64,000 nt of DNA from an uncultured Acidimicrobiales bacterium (GTDB lineage Bacteria > Actinomycetota > Acidimicrobiia > Acidimicrobiales > SHLQ01), in NCBI GenBank assembly GCA_937922235.1, contig CAKZVC010000039.1, positions 21,719-85,718 of the forward strand. The letters run 5' to 3'. The notes beneath the pieces were generated by a model that was not told the origin of the DNA, made no database searches, and worked only from the letters and a program-made list of their open reading frames with translations. This document shows positions 9,404 through 17,214 of the stretch, one piece after another; positions within the stretch are counted from its first letter, which is position 1, and each line of letters opens with the position of its first letter. The translations under genes and the position numbers were made by a program.

Positions 9404-9440
9404 CCCTGGGGGAATCCCCCAAAACCCCCTAGGGGATTGT
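9404..9440. promoter_or_regulatory. Palindrome cluster between acyltransferase and histidine kinase genes
   Basis: Within 37 bp there are GGGGGAATCCCCC (9408-9420), the perfect palindrome CCCCTAGGGG (9426-9435) and a dyad AATCCCC (9413-9419) / GGGGATT (9432-9438). The position between divergent genes suggests a regulator site, possibly for the adjacent NarL-type response regulator. Confidence 0.45.
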
Positions 9441-9548
9441 CATGCTTGGGGTATCGAACCGTCCCAGAGTCTCCGCAACCTGTCGTTTGGCCTTCGCCAG
9501 GGCGGATCGCGCTCAGGCGAGGACGTAGCGAAGCTCGCTGACGAGGCA

Positions 9549-10652
9549 ATGGTTCGAGGCCTGTTTCGTTCGTTGTCAATCTTTCGTATCGCCACGCTTG
9601 TTTGGGCCGTGCTCGGAGTTGCGTTCTCGACCGAGCACTTCATTCGCCCGGCACTCGCGTGGTCGATGGTGGCGTTGATGGTCGGGGCAACGTTCCTGCT
9701 CACGCCGAAGAAGGGTGGCAAGGCAATACTCAACCCGATGACCGTCACCACGGTCCTCTTTGAACTCGCAGTTGGCATCACTGTCTTGGTTGCCGACGGC
9801 ATCGTCTACGCCGACACCCGAACCCAATCGCTTCCCTGGTCCTGGCCGGCCGCAGGCATCATGGCGGCTGGCATCTTGTTCGGAGCTCGAGCCGGGTTGT
9901 TATCGGCACTGGCGATCAGCGCAGCGGCGTATGTGTCAGAGGTGATCCTCCTCGACCGTGGCACCGGAACTGTCGGTGCGGTGTCGAAGGCGGGTCTCTG
10001 GATTCTCACCGGAACGATTGCTGGCTTTGTCGTTGCTCGACTTCGGCGGGCCGAGGCGGAGATCTCGGTTGCACGCGCCCGAGAAGAAGTCGCCCGCGAG
10101 CTTCACGATGGAGTGCTCCAAACTCTCGCTGTCATTCAACGCCGTTCGACCGATGCTGAACTCGCCGCGCTGGCCCGCGATCAAGAGCACGACCTGCGCG
10201 GATTTCTCGCCGGGTCGACCAACGACACTGAACTGCTCGGGTTTGAACCGCGGATGCACAAGCTCGCTGCCACTCATGAGAAGCGCTACCCCGGCTGCAA
10301 GGTGAGCGTCGTGGTCAGCGGAGACGTCCCCGAGCTCTCGTCAGACCAGATTCACGCTCTTGGCGGAGCCGTCGGCGAAGCCCTCACGAACGCAAGCAAG
10401 CACGGCGAGGCAACATCGGCCACGATCTACGCCGAGCCAGTCGATGGCGTATTCACCACAGCACCGCCCGGTGCACCTGCCGCCGAGATGTTCGTCAGCG
10501 TCAAAGACAACGGCTCGGGATTCGACCCGTCGGCAGTCACCGAGTCGATCGGCCTCTCGCGCTCGATCCGCGGCCGCATTGAAGAGGCCGGCGGTGTTGC
10601 CGATGTAGAAAGTGCACCAGGCCGGGGAGCAGAGGTGCAACTGTGGATCTAA
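9549..10652 (+). CDS. Sensor histidine kinase, NarL/DesK type
   Basis: A 367-aa kinase if started at ATG 9549; the frame is open further upstream across the intergenic palindromes, so the start is uncertain. Residues ~10-160 form about five membrane helices with little outside the membrane, as in intramembrane-sensing kinases. A HisKA_3 dimerisation segment follows, with the phosphoacceptor at H186 in ELHDGVLQTL. The HATPase_c domain has an N box (GEALTNASKHG) and a G box (VKDNGSGFDP). It is followed at 43 bp by its response regulator. The stimulus is unknown; cell-envelope stress is typical for this architecture. Confidence 0.87.
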   Translation: MVRGLFRSLSIFRIATLVWAVLGVAFSTEHFIRPALAWSMVALMVGATFLLTPKKGGKAILNPMTVTTVLFELAVGITVLVADGIVYADTRTQSLPWSWPAAGIMAAGILFGARAGLLSALAISAAAYVSEVILLDRGTGTVGAVSKAGLWILTGTIAGFVVARLRRAEAEISVARAREEVARELHDGVLQTLAVIQRRSTDAELAALARDQEHDLRGFLAGSTNDTELLGFEPRMHKLAATHEKRYPGCKVSVVVSGDVPELSSDQIHALGGAVGEALTNASKHGEATSATIYAEPVDGVFTTAPPGAPAAEMFVSVKDNGSGFDPSAVTESIGLSRSIRGRIEEAGGVADVESAPGRGAEVQLWI

Positions 10653-10695
10653 GCAACGCAGTCCCCACATCACCTCGTCGATCAGGAGCAGACAC

Positions 10696-11319
10696 ATGGC
10701 GGCAGTAAAAGTCGTGATCGCAGATGACCACGCAATCTGGCGAACTGGACTTCGTGCCGACCTCGGCGAGAACTTCACGGTCGTTGGCGAAGCCGCTGAC
10801 GCAAAGGAAGCGATCGCCGTCATCGAGTCGACCGACCCCGACCTCGTGCTCTCCGACCTGCACATGCCCGAAGGTGGTGGCATTGCACTCGTCAAAGCGC
10901 TCGCCGGCAAGGTTCCCGTGGTGATGCTCACGGTCTCCGAAGCCGAGTCCGACCTCCTCGATGCCATCGCCGCTGGGGCGCTCGGCTACCTGGTCAAGTC
11001 GACCGAACCCGATGAACTTCGAGCGCAGTTGTGGAAGGCCTCAAAGGGTGAACCGGTGTTCTCGGCATCGCTCGCCGCCCTGGTCCTGACCGAGTTCCGC
11101 CGCCTCCACAAAGCAGAGGTTCCGGGGGAATCACTCTCTGAGCGCGAGCGAGAAGTGCTGCAGTTCGTGGCACGAGGCCACACGTACAAGGAGATCGGCG
11201 AGACGCTGTTCATTTCGCCCAAGACGGTCGAGAACCACGTGCGCAACATCCTCAAGAAGCTGCAACTCAACCGAAAGCAAGAACTCATCCGCTATGCGCT
11301 CGATCACGGTATCGAGTAG
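10696..11319 (+). CDS. Response regulator, NarL/FixJ family
   Basis: A 207-aa regulator. The start is ATG 10696, with AGGAG seven bases upstream; the frame is open 28 codons further back, into the kinase gene. The receiver domain has the acidic pair at D10-D11, phosphoacceptor D54 (LVLSDLHMPEGGG) and the conserved Lys in YLVKS. The C-terminal LuxR-type HTH spans about residues 145-200 (LSEREREVLQFVARGHTYKEI and KTVENHVRNILKKLQL). It is the partner of the preceding kinase. It may act on the palindromes upstream of that kinase and the divergent acyltransferase gene (inference). Confidence 0.94.
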   Translation: MAAVKVVIADDHAIWRTGLRADLGENFTVVGEAADAKEAIAVIESTDPDLVLSDLHMPEGGGIALVKALAGKVPVVMLTVSEAESDLLDAIAAGALGYLVKSTEPDELRAQLWKASKGEPVFSASLAALVLTEFRRLHKAEVPGESLSEREREVLQFVARGHTYKEIGETLFISPKTVENHVRNILKKLQLNRKQELIRYALDHGIE

Positions 11320-11343
11320 CAGCCTTCGTAGTCTGACAACGCC

Positions 11344-12594
11344 ATGAGCCACACCCCAGATCTTTCAAACCCAATCCTTGCGCCGTTCTGGACCCAGGAT
11401 TCAGCGACGATCGATGCTCGTCTCGCTGAACTCAGCACGATGCCGCCACAGTTCTTCGCCGAAGCGGTCACCGAAGGCATCGGACTACCGACCGGACCCG
11501 GGGCTTGGGCGGTCATGGACTACGACCTCATCACCGAGATGTCGCGCAACCCCGAACTGTTTTCTTCGGCGAACGGCATCACCATTCTCGACACGCCGAA
11601 GGAGTTCAACGACTTCTTCAGCTCAATGATCGCTATGGACGACCCTCGCCACTCACACCTGCGCAAGCTCGTATCACGAGGCTTCACGCCAAAGATGCTC
11701 TCGCAGCTCGATGACTCGGTCGTCGCCCAGGCGCGCGAGATCGTCGATGCCATTGCCGAGCGCGGCGAGTGCGACTTTGTCGTCGACGTTGCGGCCCGAC
11801 TTCCGCTCGCCATCGTGTGTGACCTGATGGGCGTCCCACGAAGCCAGCTCGACTTTGTCTTCGATCAGACCAACATCATCCTTGGTGCATCCGACCCCGA
11901 GTTCGTTCCCGAGTCAGCCGACATCGTGACGGCTCTTCTTGAAGCCGGAGGTGCACTCGCTGCGCTCATGACCGATGTGGCCGAGTCGAAGAAGGGCGGC
12001 GACGGAAGCGACCTCACGTCGATCCTGGTGAACGCAGAGGTTGACGGCGAAGAGCTCAGCGCAGCCGACATTGCCAGCTTCTTTATCTTGCTCGTCGTTG
12101 CCGGCAACGAAACTACGCGCAACGCAATCTCGTGGGGCCTTCACTATCTCACCGAGAGCCCTGATCAACGCGAGATCTGGAAGAACGATATCGATGGGGT
12201 GACCCCCACGGCGATCGAAGAGATCGTTCGACTTGCTAGCCCGGTCACCTACATGCGACGAACCGCAACTGCCGACACCGAGCTTGGCGGCGCCGACATC
12301 AAGGCCGGCGACAAACTCGCAATGTTCTATCTCGCGGCGAATCGCAACGAGAACCACTTTGCTGACCCGCTGAAGTTTGACGTTCTCCGTGAACCAAACA
12401 AGCACATTGGGTTCGGCGGACCGGGACCGCACTTCTGCCTGGGCGCTCACCTCGCACGACGCGAGATCGGGGTTATGTTCCGCGAGCTGTTCGAACGCCT
12501 TCCTGACATCGAGGCCAGCGGACCTCCCGACGTTCTGCAATCAAACTTCATTCACGGCATCAAGCATCTGCCAGCAACGTTCACCCCGCGCTAG
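11344..12594 (+). CDS. Cytochrome P450
   Basis: A 416-aa bacterial soluble P450. The haem-binding loop FGGPGPHFCLGAHLAR places the thiolate at C365. The I-helix reads VVAGNETTRN (253-260), with Glu where Asp/Glu precedes the conserved Thr. The K-helix ExxR lies in AIEEIVRLASP. The overall pattern (GAHLARREI, ETTRNAISWGLHYL) resembles the CYP125/CYP142/CYP124 group that oxidises sterol side chains or lipids. Substrate is not determinable here, and no ferredoxin gene is adjacent. The gene ends 3 bp before the convergent TetR gene. Confidence 0.95.
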   Translation: MSHTPDLSNPILAPFWTQDSATIDARLAELSTMPPQFFAEAVTEGIGLPTGPGAWAVMDYDLITEMSRNPELFSSANGITILDTPKEFNDFFSSMIAMDDPRHSHLRKLVSRGFTPKMLSQLDDSVVAQAREIVDAIAERGECDFVVDVAARLPLAIVCDLMGVPRSQLDFVFDQTNIILGASDPEFVPESADIVTALLEAGGALAALMTDVAESKKGGDGSDLTSILVNAEVDGEELSAADIASFFILLVVAGNETTRNAISWGLHYLTESPDQREIWKNDIDGVTPTAIEEIVRLASPVTYMRRTATADTELGGADIKAGDKLAMFYLAANRNENHFADPLKFDVLREPNKHIGFGGPGPHFCLGAHLARREIGVMFRELFERLPDIEASGPPDVLQSNFIHGIKHLPATFTPR

Positions 12595-12597
12595 CTG

Positions 12598-13356
12598 CTA
12601 CTCCTCGTCGTCGGGCATAAAGAACAGATCGAGAATCTGCTCGAGTACGAGCGTGTAGATCGACCAACTGTTGCCCGCATCATCTGGATGCCGGAGATCG
12701 GCCGGAAGATAGTCGGCTTTCAACGCTGAACGAACAGCAAGTCCTTCGGTCAACGACGCCGCTGCGGATTCTGCGTAGTGGAAGGCCCGGTCGCCGTACT
12801 CCGGACGAGGTGTCAGACCCATCATCTCGATCGCCGGGCGGTAGATCGACTCGATTGTTTCGAGTCGTCCGGCTTTCTCGCTCGCTTGGAGCCATGCGAG
12901 CAATCGCTCATCTCGGCTGCCTGGTGGTGCGCTGAGCAAGAGCGCTCGAAGCGCAATGACAATTCGCCACTCGACAACCTTTTCGATAGCCGCAACGTGT
13001 CCGTTGCCGACAACCCGAACCATCTCGCGGCGAAGCTCGCGCTTGCTCATCGTCGAGCCGTGCTCGGCATAGACGCTTCGCACTGTTTGTTCGAAGGCTC
13101 GGGTCGCAACGATTCGCTGCCCCATAGCGCGCCGGAGGACCTCTCGTTGAAAGGCCTCCTGCGGCGAGATCTCATCGTCAGCCCACGCGGCGTACGCCGA
13201 CGATCGCGAGACGTTTGCGTCGCGTACCGCCTGTTCGAGCGTGACGGCATCGAGCCCGATGCCAATCCCTGCCTGGGCGAGCGCGTCATATCCCGCCTGA
13301 ATCAGACGCTCACGCGTCTCGTCAGAACTGAGTCGTTGTCGTCGTCCCGCCGTCAT
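12598..13356 (-). CDS. TetR-family transcriptional regulator
   Basis: A 252-aa protein with an N-terminal TetR DNA-binding domain at about residues 12-60 (ETRERLIQAGYDALAQAGIG, then LEQAVRDANVSRSSAYAAW). Its ligand domain is longer than usual. It is divergent from the ABC exporter genes at 13688. A perfect 9-bp inverted repeat sits between them over a likely promoter, so it probably represses the exporter. It is convergent with the P450 gene. The inducer is unknown. Confidence 0.85.
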   Translation of the reverse strand: MTAGRRQRLSSDETRERLIQAGYDALAQAGIGIGLDAVTLEQAVRDANVSRSSAYAAWADDEISPQEAFQREVLRRAMGQRIVATRAFEQTVRSVYAEHGSTMSKRELRREMVRVVGNGHVAAIEKVVEWRIVIALRALLLSAPPGSRDERLLAWLQASEKAGRLETIESIYRPAIEMMGLTPRPEYGDRAFHYAESAAASLTEGLAVRSALKADYLPADLRHPDDAGNSWSIYTLVLEQILDLFFMPDDEE

Positions 13357-13487
13357 TGCGTGCCCTTAGTGCTCGGTGGAACCCAAAGTCCGGCCTCCAC
13401 GTACGTCTCTTCACTACCAGAATCCGTCATGCGTGCCCAATTCTTGGGTGCGCTGCTGTCGACCCCTTTCCTCCTCAAGTCAACTCG

Positions 13488-13519
13488 GCACTGGACACTG
13501 AGTCCAGTGCTCATATACT
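13488..13519 (+). promoter_or_regulatory. Putative TetR operator over exporter promoter
   Basis: Perfect inverted repeat GCACTGGAC (13488-13496) and GTCCAGTGC (13502-13510) with a 5-bp spacer. CTGGAC (13491-13496) can serve as a -35 and TATACT (13514-13519) as a -10, at 17 bp spacing, so the repeat covers the promoter core. Pairing with the TetR protein at 12598-13356 is inferred from position. Confidence 0.6.
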
Positions 13520-13687
13520 GAGGAGCGTTCCGTGCAGTACCTAGGCGGCAGGCGGTCACGGAACATCTTGGGTGGGCGACACTTCGTTGTTGCAAGGCGT
13601 TTGGACAGGCCAGGGTTTCCAACCAGGGCCTGCTTAAGCGCGCTGGTGCGCGCTACGGTCAGAGAGCTGCTGAGAAAGGTCGGGCCA

Positions 13688-14593
13688 GTGACGCTTGCAA
13701 TTGCCGTTCATGATCTCCACATGCACTACGGAGATTTCACCGCCGTCGACGGAATCGACCTCGAAGTCGAACATGGCGAAGTGCTTGCCTTCTTGGGCTC
13801 AAACGGCGCCGGCAAGACCACGACGATCGAGATCCTCGAGGGTTTCCGAAAGCGGACAAGCGGCACCGTTGAGGTGCTTGGATTCGACCCCGAAGTTGCT
13901 CCGCTGTCGTGGCGTGAACGCATCGGCATCGTGCTCCAAGAATCCGAGCCGGTACCAGAACTCACCGCAGGCGAAGCGGTCTTCATGCAAGCCGGCTACT
14001 ACACCTCTCCTCGCGACCCGGTGGAAACCCTCGAACTTGTTGGGCTTGCCACGAGCGCCGACCAACGAACCCGGAAGCTCTCGGGCGGCCAGAAGCGTCG
14101 ACTCGACCTCGCCCTTGCTCTGGTCGGCGACCCCGACCTGGTTTTCCTCGACGAGCCAACCACCGGTTTCGACCCGTCAGCACGACGAGAATCGTGGGGC
14201 ATGATCGAAGCGCTTCGAGACCTTGGCAAGACCGTACTGCTCACCACCCACTACATGGATGAGGCCGAACAACTCGCCGATCGAATCGTCGTTATCGGGG
14301 CAGGAAAGGTCGTTGCTCGCGGTACGGCCGACGACCTCGCTGCGCAAGTGAACGCGACGACGCGCATTAGTTGGCGGCCCAAGCTCACCGATGCTCAGCC
14401 GCCCTCCGGGCTTGGGGCACAGATCGATCCCGCGACGGGCATTGCACGAATCGATACTGACGACTCGCTTGTTGTTCTGCACCAGCTCACGAACTGGGCC
14501 ACCGAAACCGGAGTGCAGCTTCCCGAGCTCAACGTTGCCCGTCCCACGCTTGAAGATGTCTACCTTCAGCTCACCGAAGGGACCGGCCGATGA
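13688..14593 (+). CDS. ABC transporter ATP-binding protein (ABC-2 type exporter)
   Basis: A 301-aa ATPase starting at GTG 13688, with GAAAGG upstream. The frame is open back to a GTG at 13532 with a good AGGAG, but that region lacks ABC character and lies at the presumed transcription start. Motifs are Walker A GSNGAGKTTT, signature LSGGQKRR, Walker B LVFLDEPT and H-loop TTHYMDEAEQ. A ~90-residue C-terminal tail ends in TLEDVYLQLT, as in drug or lipid exporters (DrrA/CcmA type). It overlaps the permease gene as ATGA. Likely controlled by the divergent TetR gene. Confidence 0.93.
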   Translation: MTLAIAVHDLHMHYGDFTAVDGIDLEVEHGEVLAFLGSNGAGKTTTIEILEGFRKRTSGTVEVLGFDPEVAPLSWRERIGIVLQESEPVPELTAGEAVFMQAGYYTSPRDPVETLELVGLATSADQRTRKLSGGQKRRLDLALALVGDPDLVFLDEPTTGFDPSARRESWGMIEALRDLGKTVLLTTHYMDEAEQLADRIVVIGAGKVVARGTADDLAAQVNATTRISWRPKLTDAQPPSGLGAQIDPATGIARIDTDDSLVVLHQLTNWATETGVQLPELNVARPTLEDVYLQLTEGTGR

Positions 14594-15354
14594 GTGCGAT
14601 GACCCGGCTGCTCCGACAGCTCAACTACGACTTGTTGATCTTCCGGCGGAACCCCGCGGGCTCGTTCTTTACCGTGATCCTCCCGTTGATCTTTCTCGTG
14701 TTGTTCACGTCGATCTTCGGCAACGAGACCCTCGAGAACGGGGCCAAGGTTGCAACGCTTTACGTGCCAGGAATTCTCACACTGGCCATCGCCTCGGCAA
14801 CGCTGGTAAACCCGGCGATCACCATGACGACCCGCCGCGAGCGTGGCGTCCTCAAACGCGTTCGGAGCACCCCCATTCCCCCATGGGTCTTCGTCTTGTC
14901 TCAAGCGCTTTCCGGCTTCGTCATCGCCGCGTTCATGACCGTGGTTATCACGCTGATTGGCCGAGTGTTCTACGGCGTCGAACTCCAGTGGGAGACGCTC
15001 CCGAATCTCGTAATTTCGTTGCTGATCGGCTCGGCCGCGTTCTCGGCGATCGGGCTTGCAATGACCACGATCATCCCGTCAGAGGATGCGGCACCTGCAG
15101 TGACGAACGCGATCATGTTGCCGCTCTACTTCATCAGCGGCGTGTTCGTGCCGTCGACCACGACGCCCGGCTGGGTCGACGCGGTGGGCAATCTCTTTCC
15201 CGTCAGCCATCTCAATCAGGCGCTGCAGGAAAGCTACGACCCGTTCGCTGACGGGCCAGCATGGCCGTGGAACCACTGGCTGGTGATTGCGTTATGGGGA
15301 CTGGTTGCGGCTGCGGTAGTGCTCAAGTCGTTCCGCTGGACGCCTAACCGCTAG
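14590..15354 (+). CDS. ABC-2 type exporter permease
   Basis: A 254-aa membrane protein with six predicted helices of the ABC2_membrane (DrrB-like) family. It has the conserved ERGVLKRVRSTPIPPWVF cytoplasmic loop after helix 2 and the FISGVFVP segment before helix 5. It is translationally coupled to the ATPase gene (ATGA overlap). Together the two would form a homodimeric-type efflux pump for a drug, lipid or polymer, with the substrate unknown. Confidence 0.92.
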   Translation: MSAMTRLLRQLNYDLLIFRRNPAGSFFTVILPLIFLVLFTSIFGNETLENGAKVATLYVPGILTLAIASATLVNPAITMTTRRERGVLKRVRSTPIPPWVFVLSQALSGFVIAAFMTVVITLIGRVFYGVELQWETLPNLVISLLIGSAAFSAIGLAMTTIIPSEDAAPAVTNAIMLPLYFISGVFVPSTTTPGWVDAVGNLFPVSHLNQALQESYDPFADGPAWPWNHWLVIALWGLVAAAVVLKSFRWTPNR

Positions 15355-15371
15355 GTCGGCTCTTGCCGCGG

Positions 15372-16160
15372 CTATCCGCCCGCGGCGAAACCGATCAGGA
15401 CGATCACAGCCAGCAGACCCCAGATCACAAGCGTGATACCGCCGATGACCAGAGCAGCGACTGCTTGTCCCTTGTTCGCCGGATCGCGACGGCCAGCGTC
15501 GATACCCTGCTTTTCTTTGTAGCCAAGGAAGACTCCGCCGACGGCGAACAGTCCGCAGCAGAAGAACCCAACGATCGACAGCACCAGTGAGGTGGTGGCC
15601 TGGCTCGCCTCGCTAAACATCGCCGAACCAGGGCCGCCAACAGGGGCTCCCGGGAAGGCTGGTGGACCACCGAAGCCTGGGGTTACGGACGGACCAGATC
15701 CCATGTCGACTGGTGGCAGCGCTGCGCCCGGGGCGTAGCTGGGCGGAGTTGACGGCGCGGGTGTTGGCGTCGTTGTGCTGAACCCGCCAGGAGTTGGGCT
15801 GTCATCGATTGATGGGAAGCCAGCGTCAAGTCCACCGGTGCCGGTATCCATCGCAGGCATATCTGGAACGCTCGGCGTATCCATCGCAGGCATGTCCGGA
15901 ACACTCGGTGTATCCATCGCAGGCATGTCCGGAACACTCGGCGTATCCATTGCGGGCATATCGCTTGCAGGCAGGTCACCCATTGGTTCGCTGCTCATGA
16001 CCGTCGGCGTCTCGCTCTGATCAATCGCCGGAGTTTCTGGAGCAGACAGTCCACCGATTGGTCGAGGACCCTCCGTCCACGCCGCGCCATCCCAATAGCG
16101 CTCGGTGTTCGGTGGATCGCCTTCGGCGTGATACCACCCTGGAACTGCTGAATCCGACAT
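15372..16160 (-). CDS. DUF2510 and DUF4190 protein with 11-residue repeats
   Basis: A 262-aa protein starting at ATG 16160 after GGGAGAG. Residues ~7-32 form a DUF2510 motif (GWYHAEGDPP...YWDGAAWT). A proline/threonine-rich linker includes three exact DMPAMDTPSVP repeats and a fourth partial one. The last 75 residues hold two membrane helices of the DUF4190 type (VLSIVGFFCCGLFAVGGVFLG and AVAALVIGGITLVIWGLL). Such proteins are common in actinobacteria; function is unknown. It is the last gene of a leftward run beginning with engB. Confidence 0.85.
   Translation of the reverse strand: MSDSAVPGWYHAEGDPPNTERYWDGAAWTEGPRPIGGLSAPETPAIDQSETPTVMSSEPMGDLPASDMPAMDTPSVPDMPAMDTPSVPDMPAMDTPSVPDMPAMDTGTGGLDAGFPSIDDSPTPGGFSTTTPTPAPSTPPSYAPGAALPPVDMGSGPSVTPGFGGPPAFPGAPVGGPGSAMFSEASQATTSLVLSIVGFFCCGLFAVGGVFLGYKEKQGIDAGRRDPANKGQAVAALVIGGITLVIWGLLAVIVLIGFAAGG
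15843..15965 (-). repeat. 33-bp tandem repeats inside the DUF2510 gene
   Basis: Three full and one partial 33-bp units encode the DMPAMDTPSVP repeats. The copies differ at a few third positions, so the array is not brand new but may vary in copy number between strains. Ends are approximate. Confidence 0.8.
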
Positions 16161-16187
16161 TGACTCTCCCTCTCGCCTTAGATCTGC

Positions 16188-16973
16188 TCAGCTGTCGTTC
16201 CGGCGAATGAACACCGGCTGATCAGGAGCTGATCGCTCCGCATCGTAGCTGTAACCCATCCCATCGAACTCGATGAGGGCCTTCCGTGTCGATACGCGGT
16301 TCTGAATAATCCACGCGCTCATCACCCCACGAGCCCGCTTCGCAAAGAAACTGACGATCTTGTACTCACCAGCGCCCTTGGCGTCGAGAAAGACCGGGGC
16401 AATGATCGGGGCCTCCAGCACCTTCGTGTCAACAGCCGAGAAGTACTCGTTCGACGCAAGGTTGACGAGCACTTTGGCGCCGGGGCTTTCATCGACAGCG
16501 ACGTTGAGGTTCTCGGCGATCGAGCTACCCCAGAAGTCATAGAGGTTGCGACCCTTCCCGACGGGAAGCTTGGTTCCCATCTCGAGGCGATATGGCTGCA
16601 TGAGATCGAGGGGTCGCAGTACGCCGTAGAGCCCGGAAAGGATCCGGAATGTCTTTTGCGCGTGGGTGTAGTCGCGCTCGGAGAAGGACGCCGGGGCGTC
16701 CATTCCGGTGTAGACATCGCCATTGAAGGCCAGCAACGCTGGTCGGGCATTCTCGGTCGTGAACGGCCTCTCCCAATCTTGGAACCGGGTGAAGTTCAGC
16801 TCGCCAAGCTTCGGAGAGATATGCATCAACGACGAAATATCGTCGGGTGACTTCTTCGCCATAACCGAAACAAGCTCGGCGCTTTGGTCAAGCATTTGGG
16901 GTTCGGAGAACTTCTTCGTCGCGAGAGGCGACTCATAGTCCAACGACTTTGCGGGAGAAACAACGATCAGCAC
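16188..16973 (-). CDS. yaaA: YaaA-family peroxide stress protein
   Basis: A 261-aa full-length YaaA (DUF328/UPF0246) protein. It starts MLIVVSPAKSLDYESP and contains the conserved FNGDVYTGMDA, RILSGLYGVLRPLD, LPVGKGRNLYDFWG and NLASNEYFSAVD segments and a C-terminal SFFAKRARGVMSAWI. In E. coli YaaA lowers free intracellular iron during hydrogen peroxide stress and binds DNA. It is in the leftward engB run. Confidence 0.96.
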   Translation of the reverse strand: MLIVVSPAKSLDYESPLATKKFSEPQMLDQSAELVSVMAKKSPDDISSLMHISPKLGELNFTRFQDWERPFTTENARPALLAFNGDVYTGMDAPASFSERDYTHAQKTFRILSGLYGVLRPLDLMQPYRLEMGTKLPVGKGRNLYDFWGSSIAENLNVAVDESPGAKVLVNLASNEYFSAVDTKVLEAPIIAPVFLDAKGAGEYKIVSFFAKRARGVMSAWIIQNRVSTRKALIEFDGMGYSYDAERSAPDQPVFIRRNDS

Positions 16974-17015
16974 ACAACTCTGTCTATCGGATCCAGCAAA
17001 GCGTTACACGACGTT

Positions 17016-17171
17016 TCAGGTTCGAAGAATCACAACCCCGATACCGATGCTGATGAGCACGGCCATTCCAATCACGACCACAAGGGCCAGGGCAATCCAC
17101 GGCGCACGGGATCCGCTGCCCTTTGGTCGTGCCGGGGTTGCCCGAGGTTGGTCATCCAACTGATCCGCCAT
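17016..17171 (-). CDS. 51-residue single-helix membrane protein
   Basis: A short ORF from ATG 17171 to TGA 17016. The first 24 residues are charged and proline-rich. One hydrophobic helix follows (WIALALVVVIGMAVLISIGI), and the protein ends VVILRT. The codon use matches its neighbours. It fills the gap between the ABC1 kinase and yaaA genes on the same strand. No clear ribosome binding site and no recognised family. It could be a small membrane subunit or regulator. Confidence 0.6.
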   Translation of the reverse strand: MADQLDDQPRATPARPKGSGSRAPWIALALVVVIGMAVLISIGIGVVILRT

Positions 17172-17214
17172 GTACAGCAAGATAGTCGCCTATTCGACCA
17201 AGGGGTGCGCAGCC

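Noticed and set aside
13532..13687. Coding extension of the ABC ATPase from GTG 13532
   Set aside because: It has a good AGGAG, but this would lie at or before the predicted transcription start, and the 52 residues do not resemble ABC proteins.
15775..16020. + strand ORF with repeated GVSIAGMSGTL
   Set aside because: It is the antisense reading of the 33-bp repeats in the DUF2510 gene.
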